Shown here piece by piece: positions 1 to 9,913 of a stretch of 15,795 bases of DNA. The DNA comes from Galdieria sulphuraria (lineage: Eukaryota; Rhodophyta; Bangiophyceae; Galdieriales; Galdieriaceae): NCBI RefSeq assembly GCF_000341285.1, contig NW_005178448.1:167003-182797 (forward strand). The letters run 5' to 3'. The notes under the pieces were generated by a model. The model was given only the letters and a program-made list of their open reading frames with translations. It had not been told where the DNA came from and did no database searches. Each line of letters begins with the position of its first letter. Within the stretch, counting starts at the first letter, position 1. The translations under genes and the position numbers were made by a program.

Positions 1-778
1 GTGGAACGACTGAGAGATCGAGTAAAATAATCCAAAATATTCCAAAGCTTCCTCCTACTATTTCCTTCCAAGACTTGAGAAACATTTGAGAGCTAAATGA
101 ATACGATATACTTCCAATCTTCGGAAGCAAGAATAAAGTGTTTGGAAGTGGGTGGTTTGAATAGAAGAACAAAAGCACAGCACAAATAACAATGCTCAGT
201 AGTGTGCCACCGGGTATTCTTAAGACGTTCAGCAACTGTAAGATAAAAAGCCCAAAGAGAAATATGTACAACTTGCCGTCGTTGAAGCTGAAGGTAAAGG
301 TTCTAAACGAAAGAAAAACGAGAAGAAAGCCGATGGAAGCAACAAGTCCGTGACGTAAGCTCTTTGGAAATTGTTGAACCACGCTGACAATCAAAGTTGA
401 AGATAGACAAGGTGCAGTCAGCACGAGAAACAGTCCCACCAGCCAGGTAAGCGTCATGGTATTTCTATACCCTTGTATGGGTTCCGAAGGAAACTGATCG
501 ATCATATTTGCCAAGTACGCATTCAAACCAGCTGCTGGTGCTAGTGTAAGGGGAAGGTTAGTGAAAAGACCAAGCAAAATGGAGCCTATTGCACCCGTGA
601 TAGCAGTTGCAACTGCTACTTCAAAACTCGGTACTGAAGCTTTTGTTGAGAAAAGTTGCGAGTTGAGAAGTAGAACATAAGAAGCTGCTAGAAAATTTGC
701 AATACCGCTTCTTACTTCCTTGCTTACGGTGCTATCACGGCCACGAATGCTAAAGAGCTTTTCAAATATAGCAGACAT
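1..778 (-). CDS. AzgA-type purine (adenine/guanine/hypoxanthine) permease, N-terminal half
   Basis: A reading frame opens at the ATG at 778 and stays open to the window edge, giving 259 residues without a stop or intron. It matches the AzgA/AZG branch of the nucleobase transporters, proton-coupled importers of purines at the plasma membrane. Residues 20-43 (KEVRSGIANF, then a hydrophobic run) fit the family's first membrane segment. APAAGLNAY at 80-88 fits the family's APGxGLNAx signature. A downstream PKSLRHG plus GFLLVFLSF segment fits the conserved core. At least six hydrophobic segments are visible. The family is usually about 450-580 residues, so roughly half is missing beyond the left edge. 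A TATA-like element lies about 45 bases upstream. An upstream ATG at 816 is out of frame. The family call is firm; the exact substrate is inferred. Confidence 0.85.
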   Translation of the reverse strand, partial: MSAIFEKLFSIRGRDSTVSKEVRSGIANFLAASYVLLLNSQLFSTKASVPSFEVAVATAITGAIGSILLGLFTNLPLTLAPAAGLNAYLANMIDQFPSEPIQGYRNTMTLTWLVGLFLVLTAPCLSSTLIVSVVQQFPKSLRHGLVASIGFLLVFLSFRTFTFSFNDGKLYIFLFGLFILQLLNVLRIPGGTLLSIVICAVLLFFYSNHPLPNTLFLLPKIGSISYSFSSQMFLKSWKEIVGGSFGIFWIILLDLSVVP

Positions 779-820
779 GACCAAAATTTCCAACTCACTT
801 GAGTATCAGAATTCATATGG

Positions 821-830
821 TTATTATATA
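821..830 (-). promoter_or_regulatory. TATA-like element upstream of the purine permease
   Basis: The minus strand reads TATATAATAA, 43-52 bases before the permease ATG. The position is plausible for a TATA box with a short leader. The rest of 779-1067 is AT-rich spacer that must also hold the 3' end of the upstream epimerase transcript; I see no gene in it. Function is inferred from sequence and position only. Confidence 0.35.
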
Positions 831-1067
831 CTAGCTTAGAAAGAAAAAACGACTGAAATAACTTTTAAAAACCTTGTTATAGTCTAGGAAGAGTCTTATT
901 GTCTACGCGAATTCCAAGCCACTTTGTTTCTACAGGCTTCTTGTCCAATGGAAAATGGCTAAATAACTTGATGCTTCTGAGGGTTCGGAACATGTATATA
1001 AGCATTTGCAATCCCAATAAGAGTCTCTTGCTATGAATGATCCGAAAAGATAGTCATGGTTCTATTG

Positions 1068-2313
1068 TCACATGACTGATAAAAGATTTGCTTTCCATTG
1101 TTTCCATCTAATAAACCATTCACAAAAGTCCTTTAACCCTTCTTTTAAATCCACTTGTGGCTCAAAATCCAACAATTGCCTTGCTTTCGTAATATCCGCG
1201 TATGTACAAGGCACATCTCCTTTTGGCAAAGGGCGGTATTTTATGATTGCCTTTCTGCCTAATAAATCTTCAAGACACTGAACCATATAAGATATTCTTT
1301 GAGGATAACAGTTGCCCAGATTGATCAACTCCAGGTCATGTCCCTTGTGCAATGCTGCAATAGTGCCCTTTACAATATCTCCTACGTGAGTAAAGTCTCT
1401 ACAAGGCTCCATAACTGAACCAGAATTTATCGTGAGTACAGGTTCTTCAGTTTGATACAAGAAAAGCTCTCTTTGTTCATGAATTGCTTCAGCAAATAAG
1501 TAGTACGACATATCGGGGCGTCCCCATGCACCATAAACTGTAAAATATCGAAGTCCTATTCCATTTTGTATCTTTCGTAAAATTAAGAGACCATTTTAAA
1601 TATTACGCACCTGTTAACTTGAAACCATAAAGATGATGATAAACTTGTGCCAAAAGTTCGTTGGATATCTTAGTAACAGCATATAGATTAGCTGGTGCAG
1701 TAACGGGATCGATTTCACAAAACGGTACTTTTTTGTTTTTTCCGTAAACTGAAGAAGAAGAAGCGTATACTATAATTGGAAAATCCCATTTCATAGCTAC
1801 ACAAATATTTTTCAAAGCCTCCAAAAGGGAAACGAATCCTTGCACATTAGAACTAGTGTATGAAACAGGATTTACCAAGGAATATTGAACTCCCGCTTGA
1901 GCTGCAAGATGTAGTACGTGAGTGAATTGATATTCTCCAATCAGCAGTTCCAGAGCCTTTTGATCAGTAATATCCATATCCTGGAGTGTAATTCCAAACT
2001 GATGAAGCAGAACTTGTGCTCGGAGTCTTTTGAGGTTTTCGTCGTAATAGTCATTGAAATTATCAACTCCAACAACTAAATCTCCTAGCTGACTTAACGA
2101 TTTGGCTGCGTGAAAACCTATAAAGCCTGCTGCTCCCGTAACCAAAACTCTACGACGCTGAGTTGTGGATTGGCTTCCCGTAGAAAGCAGCCAAACAGTT
2201 CTTGAAAGAACTTTTACTCTAGAATTTCTATTGTGACACCATTTCGTCTTTCCAATAATAAAACTGTCCATATTGGCAAAACAATGAAGACTGTTGTGAA
2301 TACCCGTGAACAT
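1068..2313 (-). CDS. GAE: UDP-glucuronate 4-epimerase (two exons)
   Basis: Exons 2313-1611 and 1555-1068 join over a 55-base intron (GTGCGT...ATAG), giving 396 residues. The enzyme interconverts UDP-glucuronate and UDP-galacturonate, the donor for galacturonate-containing wall polysaccharides. It belongs to the extended short-chain dehydrogenase family. The NAD-binding GAAGFIG is at 60-66, followed by DNFNDYYD. YASSSSVYG supplies the catalytic serine region, and Y211-x3-K215 is the catalytic pair. The spliced junction restores LTGLRYFTVYGAWGRPDM, the family's conserved block, which confirms the intron. The start is uncertain: M1 (2313) or M15 (2271). Plant relatives have an N-terminal membrane anchor. 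None is seen in this frame, but a hydrophobic stretch sits in the overlapping frame (see findings). The upstream gene's stop codon is only 109 bases away. Confidence 0.9.
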
Positions 2314-2422
2314 CTCGAATGAATGACTTGAAGAGTGGCAATGCTTTGAAGCTCAAAGTGTTTCCTTCCATGGATGTTGTTTATTACAATATGACTATGT
2401 ACCACTAGGAAATAGTCTTCAT

Positions 2423-3499
2423 TCATTCCAAAGTTATATCGTCCTTAGCAAATGGAGATAAGTTTTTGTGTCGATAATAATAGGCAAATGATAGAGTAGC
2501 AACCAGAGCAACAAAAGGTGCACCCACTGTAAGGGTTACAAACCCTCGAATAGTTTCGACTACAAAGAAATTGGAATGAAAACATTCAATCAACTAAAAA
2601 CAAAATTGTTAGCATATATCAAAAATGAAGATATATATGGAACCTTACGAGAGCGTTCCAAGTGAATAAACACACGAGAAAGCGCTGAAATACAAAAGGT
2701 GCCAAGAAAGATAAATATTCTTGTTTTACACCTTCTGAATACTTTTGTCTTTTCTTTTCCAATTGTATCAAGCTCTGTTCAACTCTTTCTAAAGAGTCTA
2801 TGGTATCCTACAAGGAAAATCAAACCGAATTAGTCACAGACTTGGTGTTCCACTTACAGCAACTACTGTTGAAATATCTGTTGTCATAAGAGCAGACAAC
2901 TTATCCGGTGAAAGATGGCAGCATTCTTTAGATAGAATTTGTTTCAATTCCGTCCAAGTGGACGCAACTTGTTGAAGTGAGTACAAGAAGCTTTCCAAAG
3001 TTTGCTTGAGTGCAGACATTTGTCTCAATTTCTTACTCATTTGATACAAGTCTGTTATGAGCAGTTTATCTTCAGTGCTTTCAGATATTGAAGATAACTC
3101 TGAAAACTGTTGTTTGTATTCCTCACATACTGTCTTCAAAATAGTGAGAGTGATGAGTTGTTGTTTCTCTGAGTTGGTGGTTATACAAGCGTACGTAAGT
3201 CTTTCTCTCTCCAGTAATTCTAAAAGAGTAGAAAACAAACGTTCTTCATTTTCGTAATAGAAAATGAACAGCGTGTCGTTGGTCAGAATTCCTGAAACTA
3301 GCTCAAAGTAGAAAAAGAGAGTGTCTTCCACAGTCCAGAAGCCAGGTGAAAAGAGACCATACTGAACAAGTTCAAGTTGGAACTTGGTTTTCATACAATC
3401 AAAGTTTTCATCGTTTTCTTTCACCAACTTCAAGGTCCCTTGAGAAAGCCTTATTTTTGCGAATTTCCTATCCATGAAAAAACATAATAAATATGACAT
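2423..3499 (-). CDS. Unknown protein with helical domain and two C-terminal membrane segments (three exons)
   Basis: Exons 3499-2858, 2807-2649 and 2593-2423 are joined by introns of 50 bases (GTAAGT...GTAG) and 55 bases (GTAAGG...TTAG), both phase 0, giving 323 residues. I do not recognise the family. Residues 1-100 are mixed alpha/beta-like. Residues about 105-235 are rich in Leu, Glu, Lys and Gln and look helical, possibly coiled coil. Residues about 245-264 and 285-305 are hydrophobic, with a basic tail RHKNLSPFAK. This suggests a protein held in a membrane by a C-terminal hairpin with a soluble N-terminal domain. M9 (3475) may be the true start, because a TATA-like element at 3514-3519 would place transcription start near M1. 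The splice sites are strong, so the gene model is better supported than any function. Confidence 0.75.
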
Positions 3500-3513
3500 G
3501 TGTGACTCGTACG

Positions 3514-3519
3514 TTTATA
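3514..3519 (-). promoter_or_regulatory. TATA-like element in the divergent spacer
   Basis: TATAAA on the minus strand lies 15 bases upstream of the first ATG (3499) and about 39 upstream of the second in-frame ATG (3475) of the unknown membrane protein. If it is a real TATA box, the second ATG is the more likely start. It sits in the 186-base spacer shared with the divergent enoyl reductase gene; no equally clear element points the other way. Confidence 0.3.
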
Positions 3520-3685
3520 TTGAAATTCGGATTCCTGTTGTTGTGCGATGGGAAAAGAGAACAGCAGCAGTTGGGAAATGGAAGGAAGAATGGATGGTTC
3601 ATCATTAGTAGTATATCAGTTAGTAATGATATTCAGTATGAAATGACTATACTATGGTTCTGTTGATAAAAACTATCTAGAAACG

Positions 3686-4906
3686 ATGCACATGAATACT
3701 AGGTTATTTCTATTACTTGTTTATCATTTTATTATGACCAAAATAAAGTCTTTAGGCCCAATGAATTGTTTGAGCAAAATGAAATCTCTCAACCCGCCTC
3801 TTTTAGTAGCCTTGAACAAGCTTTCCTTTCAAAGAAATATACCAACTTGCTTCGTGAAAAATATTAGTGGAGTTGCTTATACTTTTTCGCGCCACGGTAA
3901 AGTTACGGATGTCCTGAAAAAGGAGACTCAAAGTTATGATGAGAAGAAGCTTGGTCCGTCGCAAGTACTCGTGTCTTTTCTTGCCTCCACTATAGGAACA
4001 ACAGATTTGGCTTTTATAAGAGGCATGGGCAAACTAGATGGTTCTTCTTCCATCAAGTTGCCTTGGGTTGCTGGTTTAGAGGGCGTGGCAGAAGTTGTAG
4101 CTACGGGAAATCAGGTAAAGTCTGTCGGTGTTGGAGATCGAATAATACCTTTTGGTTTTGCAATCGGTGCCTGGAGAGAACATGGTATATTCAGTGAATC
4201 ACAAGTAGTCCCGATTTCCAAATCGGTTAAGCTAGAATACGCGTCTTTGGCATCAGGTGGTCCATGTGTTGCTTATCGATTGCTTGAAGATTTTGTTCAT
4301 CTTTCACCCGGAGATGTTGTTATACAGAATTGTGGAACAGGAGCAGTTGGTCTTTCAGTTGCTCAAATAGGAAAAGCAAAAGGATTGCGAGTAATAAGTG
4401 TCATCCAAGAACGCGGAAATTACGGTCCTACTGTGGAGAGACTGAAGGCCTGGGGCAATGATATTGTTGTGTCACATCGTTATGTTGGAACTTTTGCAAT
4501 GAGACGTTTATTGGAAGACTTGCCTCCACCAAAACTGGCTCTCAATGGTGCTGGTGGTCCAACAGCAACTGAACTTGCACGTTTACTTGGAAAGGGTGGT
4601 ACAATGATAACGTACGGAAATGCTTCCAGGAAACCTTTCAGTATTCCAACAGGTATATTTACTACAAATGATATCTCACTTAGAGGATTTTCGATGCTCA
4701 GTTGGTTGCAATCAAAGTCAGAGAGTGACGTGAAGAAAATGTTACAAAGTGTCACTCAAATGATGGAAAATGATCAGCTAAAATTCTGGATTGAAAGGAA
4801 AAAGTTGGAAGAACTCGAAGTTGCGTTACAAGCATTGTCAAGACCACAACAGGAAAGAAGAATAGTTTTAGTAACGAAGAAGGGAGAGATGTATTTGAGT
4901 GGTTAA
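3686..4906 (+). CDS. MECR: Mitochondrial trans-2-enoyl-CoA/ACP reductase-like protein (MECR/Etr1 family, zinc-free MDR)
   Basis: This is a single uninterrupted frame of 406 residues. The family reduces trans-2-enoyl thioesters with NADPH, the last step of mitochondrial type II fatty acid synthesis. Support comes from the GAWREHGIFSE segment, the nucleotide-binding IQNCGTGAVG (N215-G222) and LALNGAGG. GGTMITYGNASRKPFSIPT followed by LRGF matches the MECR C-terminal block. No zinc-binding Cys/His set of alcohol dehydrogenases is visible. Three in-frame ATGs compete: 3686, 3734 and 3761. The last gives an N-terminus rich in Lys, Ser, Asn and Leu without acidic residues, like a mitochondrial presequence, and may be the true start. 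Oddity: the loop that carries the catalytic Tyr in MECR/Etr1 (about 106-135) contains no Tyr; G115 sits at that place. Activity may be altered. Confidence 0.85.
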   Translation: MHMNTRLFLLLVYHFIMTKIKSLGPMNCLSKMKSLNPPLLVALNKLSFQRNIPTCFVKNISGVAYTFSRHGKVTDVLKKETQSYDEKKLGPSQVLVSFLASTIGTTDLAFIRGMGKLDGSSSIKLPWVAGLEGVAEVVATGNQVKSVGVGDRIIPFGFAIGAWREHGIFSESQVVPISKSVKLEYASLASGGPCVAYRLLEDFVHLSPGDVVIQNCGTGAVGLSVAQIGKAKGLRVISVIQERGNYGPTVERLKAWGNDIVVSHRYVGTFAMRRLLEDLPPPKLALNGAGGPTATELARLLGKGGTMITYGNASRKPFSIPTGIFTTNDISLRGFSMLSWLQSKSESDVKKMLQSVTQMMENDQLKFWIERKKLEELEVALQALSRPQQERRIVLVTKKGEMYLSG

Positions 4907-5164
4907 CGTCGCCGCTACTATAAAAAAACAATCACAATGTTTCTAATTCTAAAGAATTAACAAACAAGAACTTGAGTTTGTTTCGGTAATCTTTTAGTTA
5001 CCATTAGAAAACCTCACCAAAGGCTTGGTATTTTCATTTCTTTATTTATTTCTCAGTCATATATTGAATCTTAACGAAGAACTTTACATTCCAATTGTAT
5101 TACTTGGAATATCTCCGCACATTGAGATGTCGCCATTTACTTTGAACAAACTTTTACAAATCTT

Positions 5165-5917
5165 TTAAATCCTGTCTAAAAAGTGAATAACTGGTTCTAC
5201 TACGCCTTGTGCAGCTGAACCACTTTCAAAGGAAACCACATATTGTGAACACGCTAGCAAAGAGTCTATATTCGTTGCTAAAACCGATTCATCTCCACCT
5301 GAAGGAGCCACTTCTCTCTGATACTTTAATATTTCTTCTCCTAGTATTTGTCTAACTTTATCGAGTGGAAAGCTTTCACATAAATCTATCTTGTTACAAA
5401 ATATCAGAATGGGGATGGCCTTCCGGTTCCGCTTCTTAAGCAACTTGAAGATATTGTAAACGGAAATTGCTTCTTTTCTTATTTCCGTTTCCAACCTTGA
5501 TACATCTAAGACGTAGATAATAACCTTAGCGTGAAGGACCTGATCTTCCAATTCAGTTTTCAGTCTTTCGTTACCGGGAAAATCAACAAAGTTCGCTTCC
5601 TTCAAAGTCTTCGAGCCACGGGGAATAAAAGTACCTTCATTAGGAACCATGGAAGTTACAGACTGAAATTTGGGAGCTTTTCCTGTTCTTAATACGTGAT
5701 AAAGGGTAGATTTTCCACTACCAGGTTGTTCGTCTTCGCCAGAGCGCCCAACAATTAATATTTTCGAACGCACAGGAGAATAGTGTCTCTTGACATATAA
5801 AACCCAAATACAAATCAACAGAAATAGACAAACACAAGAAGAAACAATAGCCACAGTAAACTTATTTTCTAAAAAAGGCAGCACTTTCCAGAACAAACTG
5901 TTCTCTTCAAGTAGCAT
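5165..5917 (-). CDS. SRPRB: Signal recognition particle receptor beta subunit (membrane-anchored small GTPase)
   Basis: The protein has 250 residues from the ATG at 5917. SR-beta anchors SR-alpha on the ER membrane, where the receptor docks ribosomes making secretory proteins. An N-terminal membrane segment (about residues 20-42) is followed by basic VKRH and then a GTPase domain. The domain shows a P-loop ending PGSGKST, a G3-like DFPGNE (the family has DxPGH), and G4 as CNKIDL. The C-terminus has the late SA-like motif of the family. The frame also continues upstream to an ATG at 6001, adding 28 residues, but that would overlap the divergent peptidase CDS, so I prefer 5917. Oddity: between G of the P-loop and GKS there are about six extra residues (GRSGEDEQPGSGKS) compared with the usual GxxxxGK spacing. 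It converges with the enoyl reductase across a 258-base spacer. Confidence 0.87.
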   Translation of the reverse strand: MLLEENSLFWKVLPFLENKFTVAIVSSCVCLFLLICIWVLYVKRHYSPVRSKILIVGRSGEDEQPGSGKSTLYHVLRTGKAPKFQSVTSMVPNEGTFIPRGSKTLKEANFVDFPGNERLKTELEDQVLHAKVIIYVLDVSRLETEIRKEAISVYNIFKLLKKRNRKAIPILIFCNKIDLCESFPLDKVRQILGEEILKYQREVAPSGGDESVLATNIDSLLACSQYVVSFESGSAAQGVVEPVIHFLDRI

Positions 5918-5951
5918 CGCTCTCTTCAAATTATTTGGAAGTCTTCCAATA
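5918..5951. promoter_or_regulatory. 34-base divergent spacer with a perfect 7+1+7 palindrome
   Basis: The start codons of the SRP receptor beta gene (minus) and the M16 peptidase gene (plus) are separated by only these bases. At 5935-5949 lies the palindrome TTGGAAGTCTTCCAA. The promoters or leaders of the two genes must therefore overlap each other or the opposite coding region. A protein-binding role for the palindrome is inference. Confidence 0.4.
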
Positions 5952-8900
5952 ATGAATTTTGAACAAAAAGAAAGTTTACGAGTAGGAGAAAAAGTTGTCA
6001 TTGAAAAATATGTATCTAAAGAAACTGGTTTGACAGCAGTTAATGTTCAAGTTGAAACACCTATAGTATATGGCTATTTTTGTTTGGGAACAGAAGTAAG
6101 TTAATAGTGAGGCCCTTTATCCTTAAGCGTTATGGTTTGTCCAAGATTCGTAGCGACGACGGGTTGCCACACACTTTAGAACATTTAATATTTCTTGGGA
6201 GCGAATCTTATCCTTATAAGGGGGTTTTAGATGACATAGCGAATCGTTGTCTTGCAAGAGGAACCAACGCTTGGACAGATGTTGATCATACGGCCTATAC
6301 TTTGGAGACGGCAGGGTCTGAAGGCTTTATTTCTATGCTTCCTATATATTTGGATCATATCCTATTTCCTTTGCTCACTAATGCAGGTTTCCTTACTGAG
6401 GTATGTCTTCAAAGAATAGTTTTCAAGTGAATAAAAGCAACTAGGTTCACCACATCAATGGAGAAGGCTTAGATGCTGGAGTGGTTTATTCAGAAATGCA
6501 AGCGCGCGAAAACGCAGGCTCTTCTAGAGCACACAGGCAGTTGCTTCGTTGTTTATATGGAACCCCTGAAGTTTGTGGACTTTCCGCGGAAACTGGAGGC
6601 ATTTTAGCAAACATTCGTGAGCTTACCAATGAGCAAGTCCGTAAATATCATGAGCAGTATTATAGATCAGAAAACTTGTGTGTTATTGTCATTGGCAGCG
6701 TAGACACAGAGTTGTTGCTTTCTACATTGCAGGCAATTGAAAACAAGATGATAGTCAAGAGACTGGAACGGGGTTGGCAACGCTTGCCTTTTGAAAAACC
6801 ATGGAAGGATCCAATACCTCCCATGCCACCTTTGGAGAATGTAAGAAAGCAACAGTCACCATGCATTATTCAAGCTACATTGTTACTTAGGAACTTTTAT
6901 CAATCACCTTTCCTGCAGATGATGAATCTTGTGGTTCTTTATACTTAGGGTGGAGAGGTCCTTATTGGAATGAATTTGAAGTCATTGCAGCTATCGATGT
7001 GTTGCATAGTTACTTAACTGCAGGCGCCTCGAGTCCATTACATGCTTCTCTAGTTGATTGTGAGGAACCTTTTTGTAGTGGTGTTCACTATTCATTGTTA
7101 GAAAATAAGGTAAATATTTGTATCTTATAACGTTTGATTGTTTATGTATCGTTTTCTTCAGGCAACAGCGCATATCTTTGTGGCAGAAGATGCATCTCCA
7201 GAACATTTTCAGGATATTCTTTATCGATATGACCAAGTTTTGAATTCTTTATGTCGTCGTGGTTGTTTGGATATGGAAAGGCTTCATGGACTCGTACATC
7301 GAGCAAAAGTTCAGTTTTTATCGTCTTTAGAAGAATCACCGGAGAGTTTGGCATTCCCAGTTATAATCCACTTTTTATATCATTCTAGCGAAGACTTTCT
7401 GAAGGATTCGTTGAATGTTGTGGAAAGACTGGATCTATTGTATGAGAAGAGTGAAGAATTTTGGATAGATGTGTTAAAGCGGTATTTTGTTTGTATAAGA
7501 GGAAAAACTATTATTTTAGAAAGTGTTCCGAGTATTGCTGAAGGTGACCGTCTTCGAGAAGAAGAAGAAAAGCGTATCGATGAACGTCGTCAATCTCTTT
7601 CACCGAATGACTTGGAAGCGTTTGGCAAGTCTCTTGATAGTGCGAATGAACAAAATAACAAAGGACCTCCATTGGAACTGATTGCATCTATTCCTGTACC
7701 AGATCCCGAAAAAATAAGATTGATTCCTATTTCTACTTATCGGGAGATTCCAGAGGTAAGGTCCCTATTGAATAATGAACGTTTTTGATTTGCCTCATAT
7801 TGTAAAAGGTTCGAAACGCCTCTTTTTTAGAAACACTACCGGAAAACGAGTCCAAGTGTCAGCAAGTGTGGTTGTCTCAGTCAAAGGAAGAGAATCCTCT
7901 TCCTTTTCTGTTACAAATCGATCATGTCCATTCCTCGTTTATAGAAATACGAGCGGTTTTGAATACTCAAGACTTGGAACCGTATCTTAGACCTTTTTGT
8001 GTATTGTACATTGCAAGTGTACTAGAAACATCACTTGTAGATTCAAATGGCACTGTTATATCGCATCAACAAGTTGTTGACGACTTAATGAAAGAAAGGT
8101 AATTAGGAAGACCAACTTAAGATTGAGGATTGACAGTGCCTCAAAAGTATTTTTGCAGAAACTAGCATTGGTTTTGGTGGAGGTCATACTCCTTATGACT
8201 GCGGAGAGTTTCCCCAAGTTCTAGTAGTGGAGTTGAAATTCGAAGTGAGTATGGCATAATGAATAATAGTTTTGTGGATACGACTAATTATTCCAAAGTC
8301 TCACAAATATTCACAAGCTATTCAATGGCTCTACAAATTGTTATTTCAAACAGTCTTCTCTGCAGACCGTCTAAAGACTATAGCTTCAAAACTTTCCAAA
8401 AATATCTCGAGAAAACGGCGCAGTGGTGCTGCAGTTACTCGTTGCATTGCATCTTGTTTGAATTTTGATTTGAAGAAGAGTAACTTGGCAAGCTCGTGTT
8501 CTCTCTATCAGTATCACTTTCTGGAGGTACGATGACCAAAAGAATGTTTTTGTTAATTGCTTATAGTTTCTATGAAGAGAGTTTTGAATCGGTTGGATGC
8601 TACCCCAGAGCAAGTAGAAAATGACTTGGAAATGTTTCGAAAAAGCATTGTGCAGCCACATAATTTAAAATTTCATTTGGTTGCAGACCTTGAGCTAGTG
8701 AGCAGAAACAACCGGCATATCTCACTTCGTGAGGAGTGGCATAAATATTTTGGTTTCTTAGCAGATACAGCTACCAATGGGACAGTTGTAATAGAGAATG
8801 ATTCCAAGATTGCCTTTACAGCTGAGACTAGATTAGAGCAATCGAATGATAATGAAACTGTTATTGTGCCTTTACAAGCTGTAGAATCTTCCTTTATGTT

Positions 8901-9580
8901 TCTAACGGCATTGGGACCTGACAATTTTATGCATGAAGATATTCCAGTATTGATGGTAATGATATTCTTTAGAGAGGTTTGTTGCTTGAAGTGAATGCTA
9001 CGTTTAGGTATTATTTGAGTACCTAACTATGTTGGAAGGACCTTTATGGAAAGGTATACGTGGAATGGGATATGCATATTCATATGGGATGCGTTGCGAC
9101 CCTGAAGAAGGCTTGATTTATTTTTCGTTGCATCGTTCTTCGCAACTTTGCTTATCCTATCAAACGGCTAAGAATATATTTCAAGATTTTGTAGAAAACA
9201 ACCGGTCCGTTGAAAATCATGGTTTAGAGGCAGCAAAGGCTGGGGTTATCTATTCTATCATTGAGAAAGAAAAGACAGTAAATGATAAGGCTGTAGAAAG
9301 TTTCATGGATTGGAATTTAAGAAGGTTATCCAAACCGGAAGCATTCACTCGTGAGTTGTTGGCTGCAGTTGCAAAAGTGAATGTAACTAGCGTTGAAATT
9401 GCCATGAGAAAATATCTTTGCAATTTGTTTCATGACGGCGTGTCGAAAATGATTATTGTTACTAATCCTCTCTATGTGAAAGATATCGAAAGTTTATTGG
9501 AGCACGAAGAAGAACATAGGAAGACTCTTGTACTTGAAGACCTCGACTCATTTTTCAATAACTTGTGCAACTCCCCGTGA
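5952..9580 (+). CDS. M16 family zinc metallopeptidase, yeast Sdd3/YOL098C type (ten exons)
   Basis: Exons: 5952-6095, 6146-6400, 6445-6840, 6891-7109, 7162-7755, 7809-8098, 8166-8244, 8299-8526, 8578-8955, 9008-9580. The product is 1051 residues, close to yeast YOL098C. The inverted zinc motif HTLEH is at 57-61 (H57, E60, H61), and E150 in GVVYSEMQ is the likely third ligand. The flanks SDDGLPHT, GTNAWTDVDHTAYT and LPIYLDHILFP are typical of this M16 branch. The second half keeps SHKYSQAI, PHNLKF and EGPLWKGIRGMGYAYS, as expected for the second M16 lobe. Such enzymes clip peptides inside a closed chamber; substrate and location here are unknown. Nine introns of 44-67 bases interrupt it. Introns 6 and 8 keep frame only if the first AG is skipped (acceptors ending at 8165 and 8577). 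An extra 3' exon after 9580 cannot be fully excluded. Confidence 0.92.
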
Positions 9581-9913
9581 ATCTTATTCATCTTGAACTT
9601 TTAATGGTTTCAGTGAAATATTCTTTATTATTTCAGGCATCCCTTGCATCATTAAGAAATAACGGTGGAAAGGCTCATGGAGACTAGAATATCAAAGTTT
9701 TGCGTAGAATTGCAAACTAGTTTTTGATATTTTGCGTTTCCGTTGTAAGTTGTTTCCTCTAAATAAACAATGCAATAGAACATGATTCTCTAGCCGCATA
9801 TACTGTCTCGTCTTTCCTTGAATACGAAATCAGAGTGATTGCCAAGAACCTCATTCCAAAAAATTGATATCAGGCTACTTTATGAAAACTAAGGTCCAGA
9901 ATTTTGTATGGGT

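Noticed and set aside
7805-7820. tRNA B-box-like GGTTCGAAAC
   Set aside because: It lies at an exon start of the peptidase and no cloverleaf can be drawn around it.
9581-9712. Extra terminal exon of the M16 peptidase
   Set aside because: A donor-like GTGAAT overlaps the stop and TTTCAG acceptors follow, but the frame that fits gives only a few residues before a stop.
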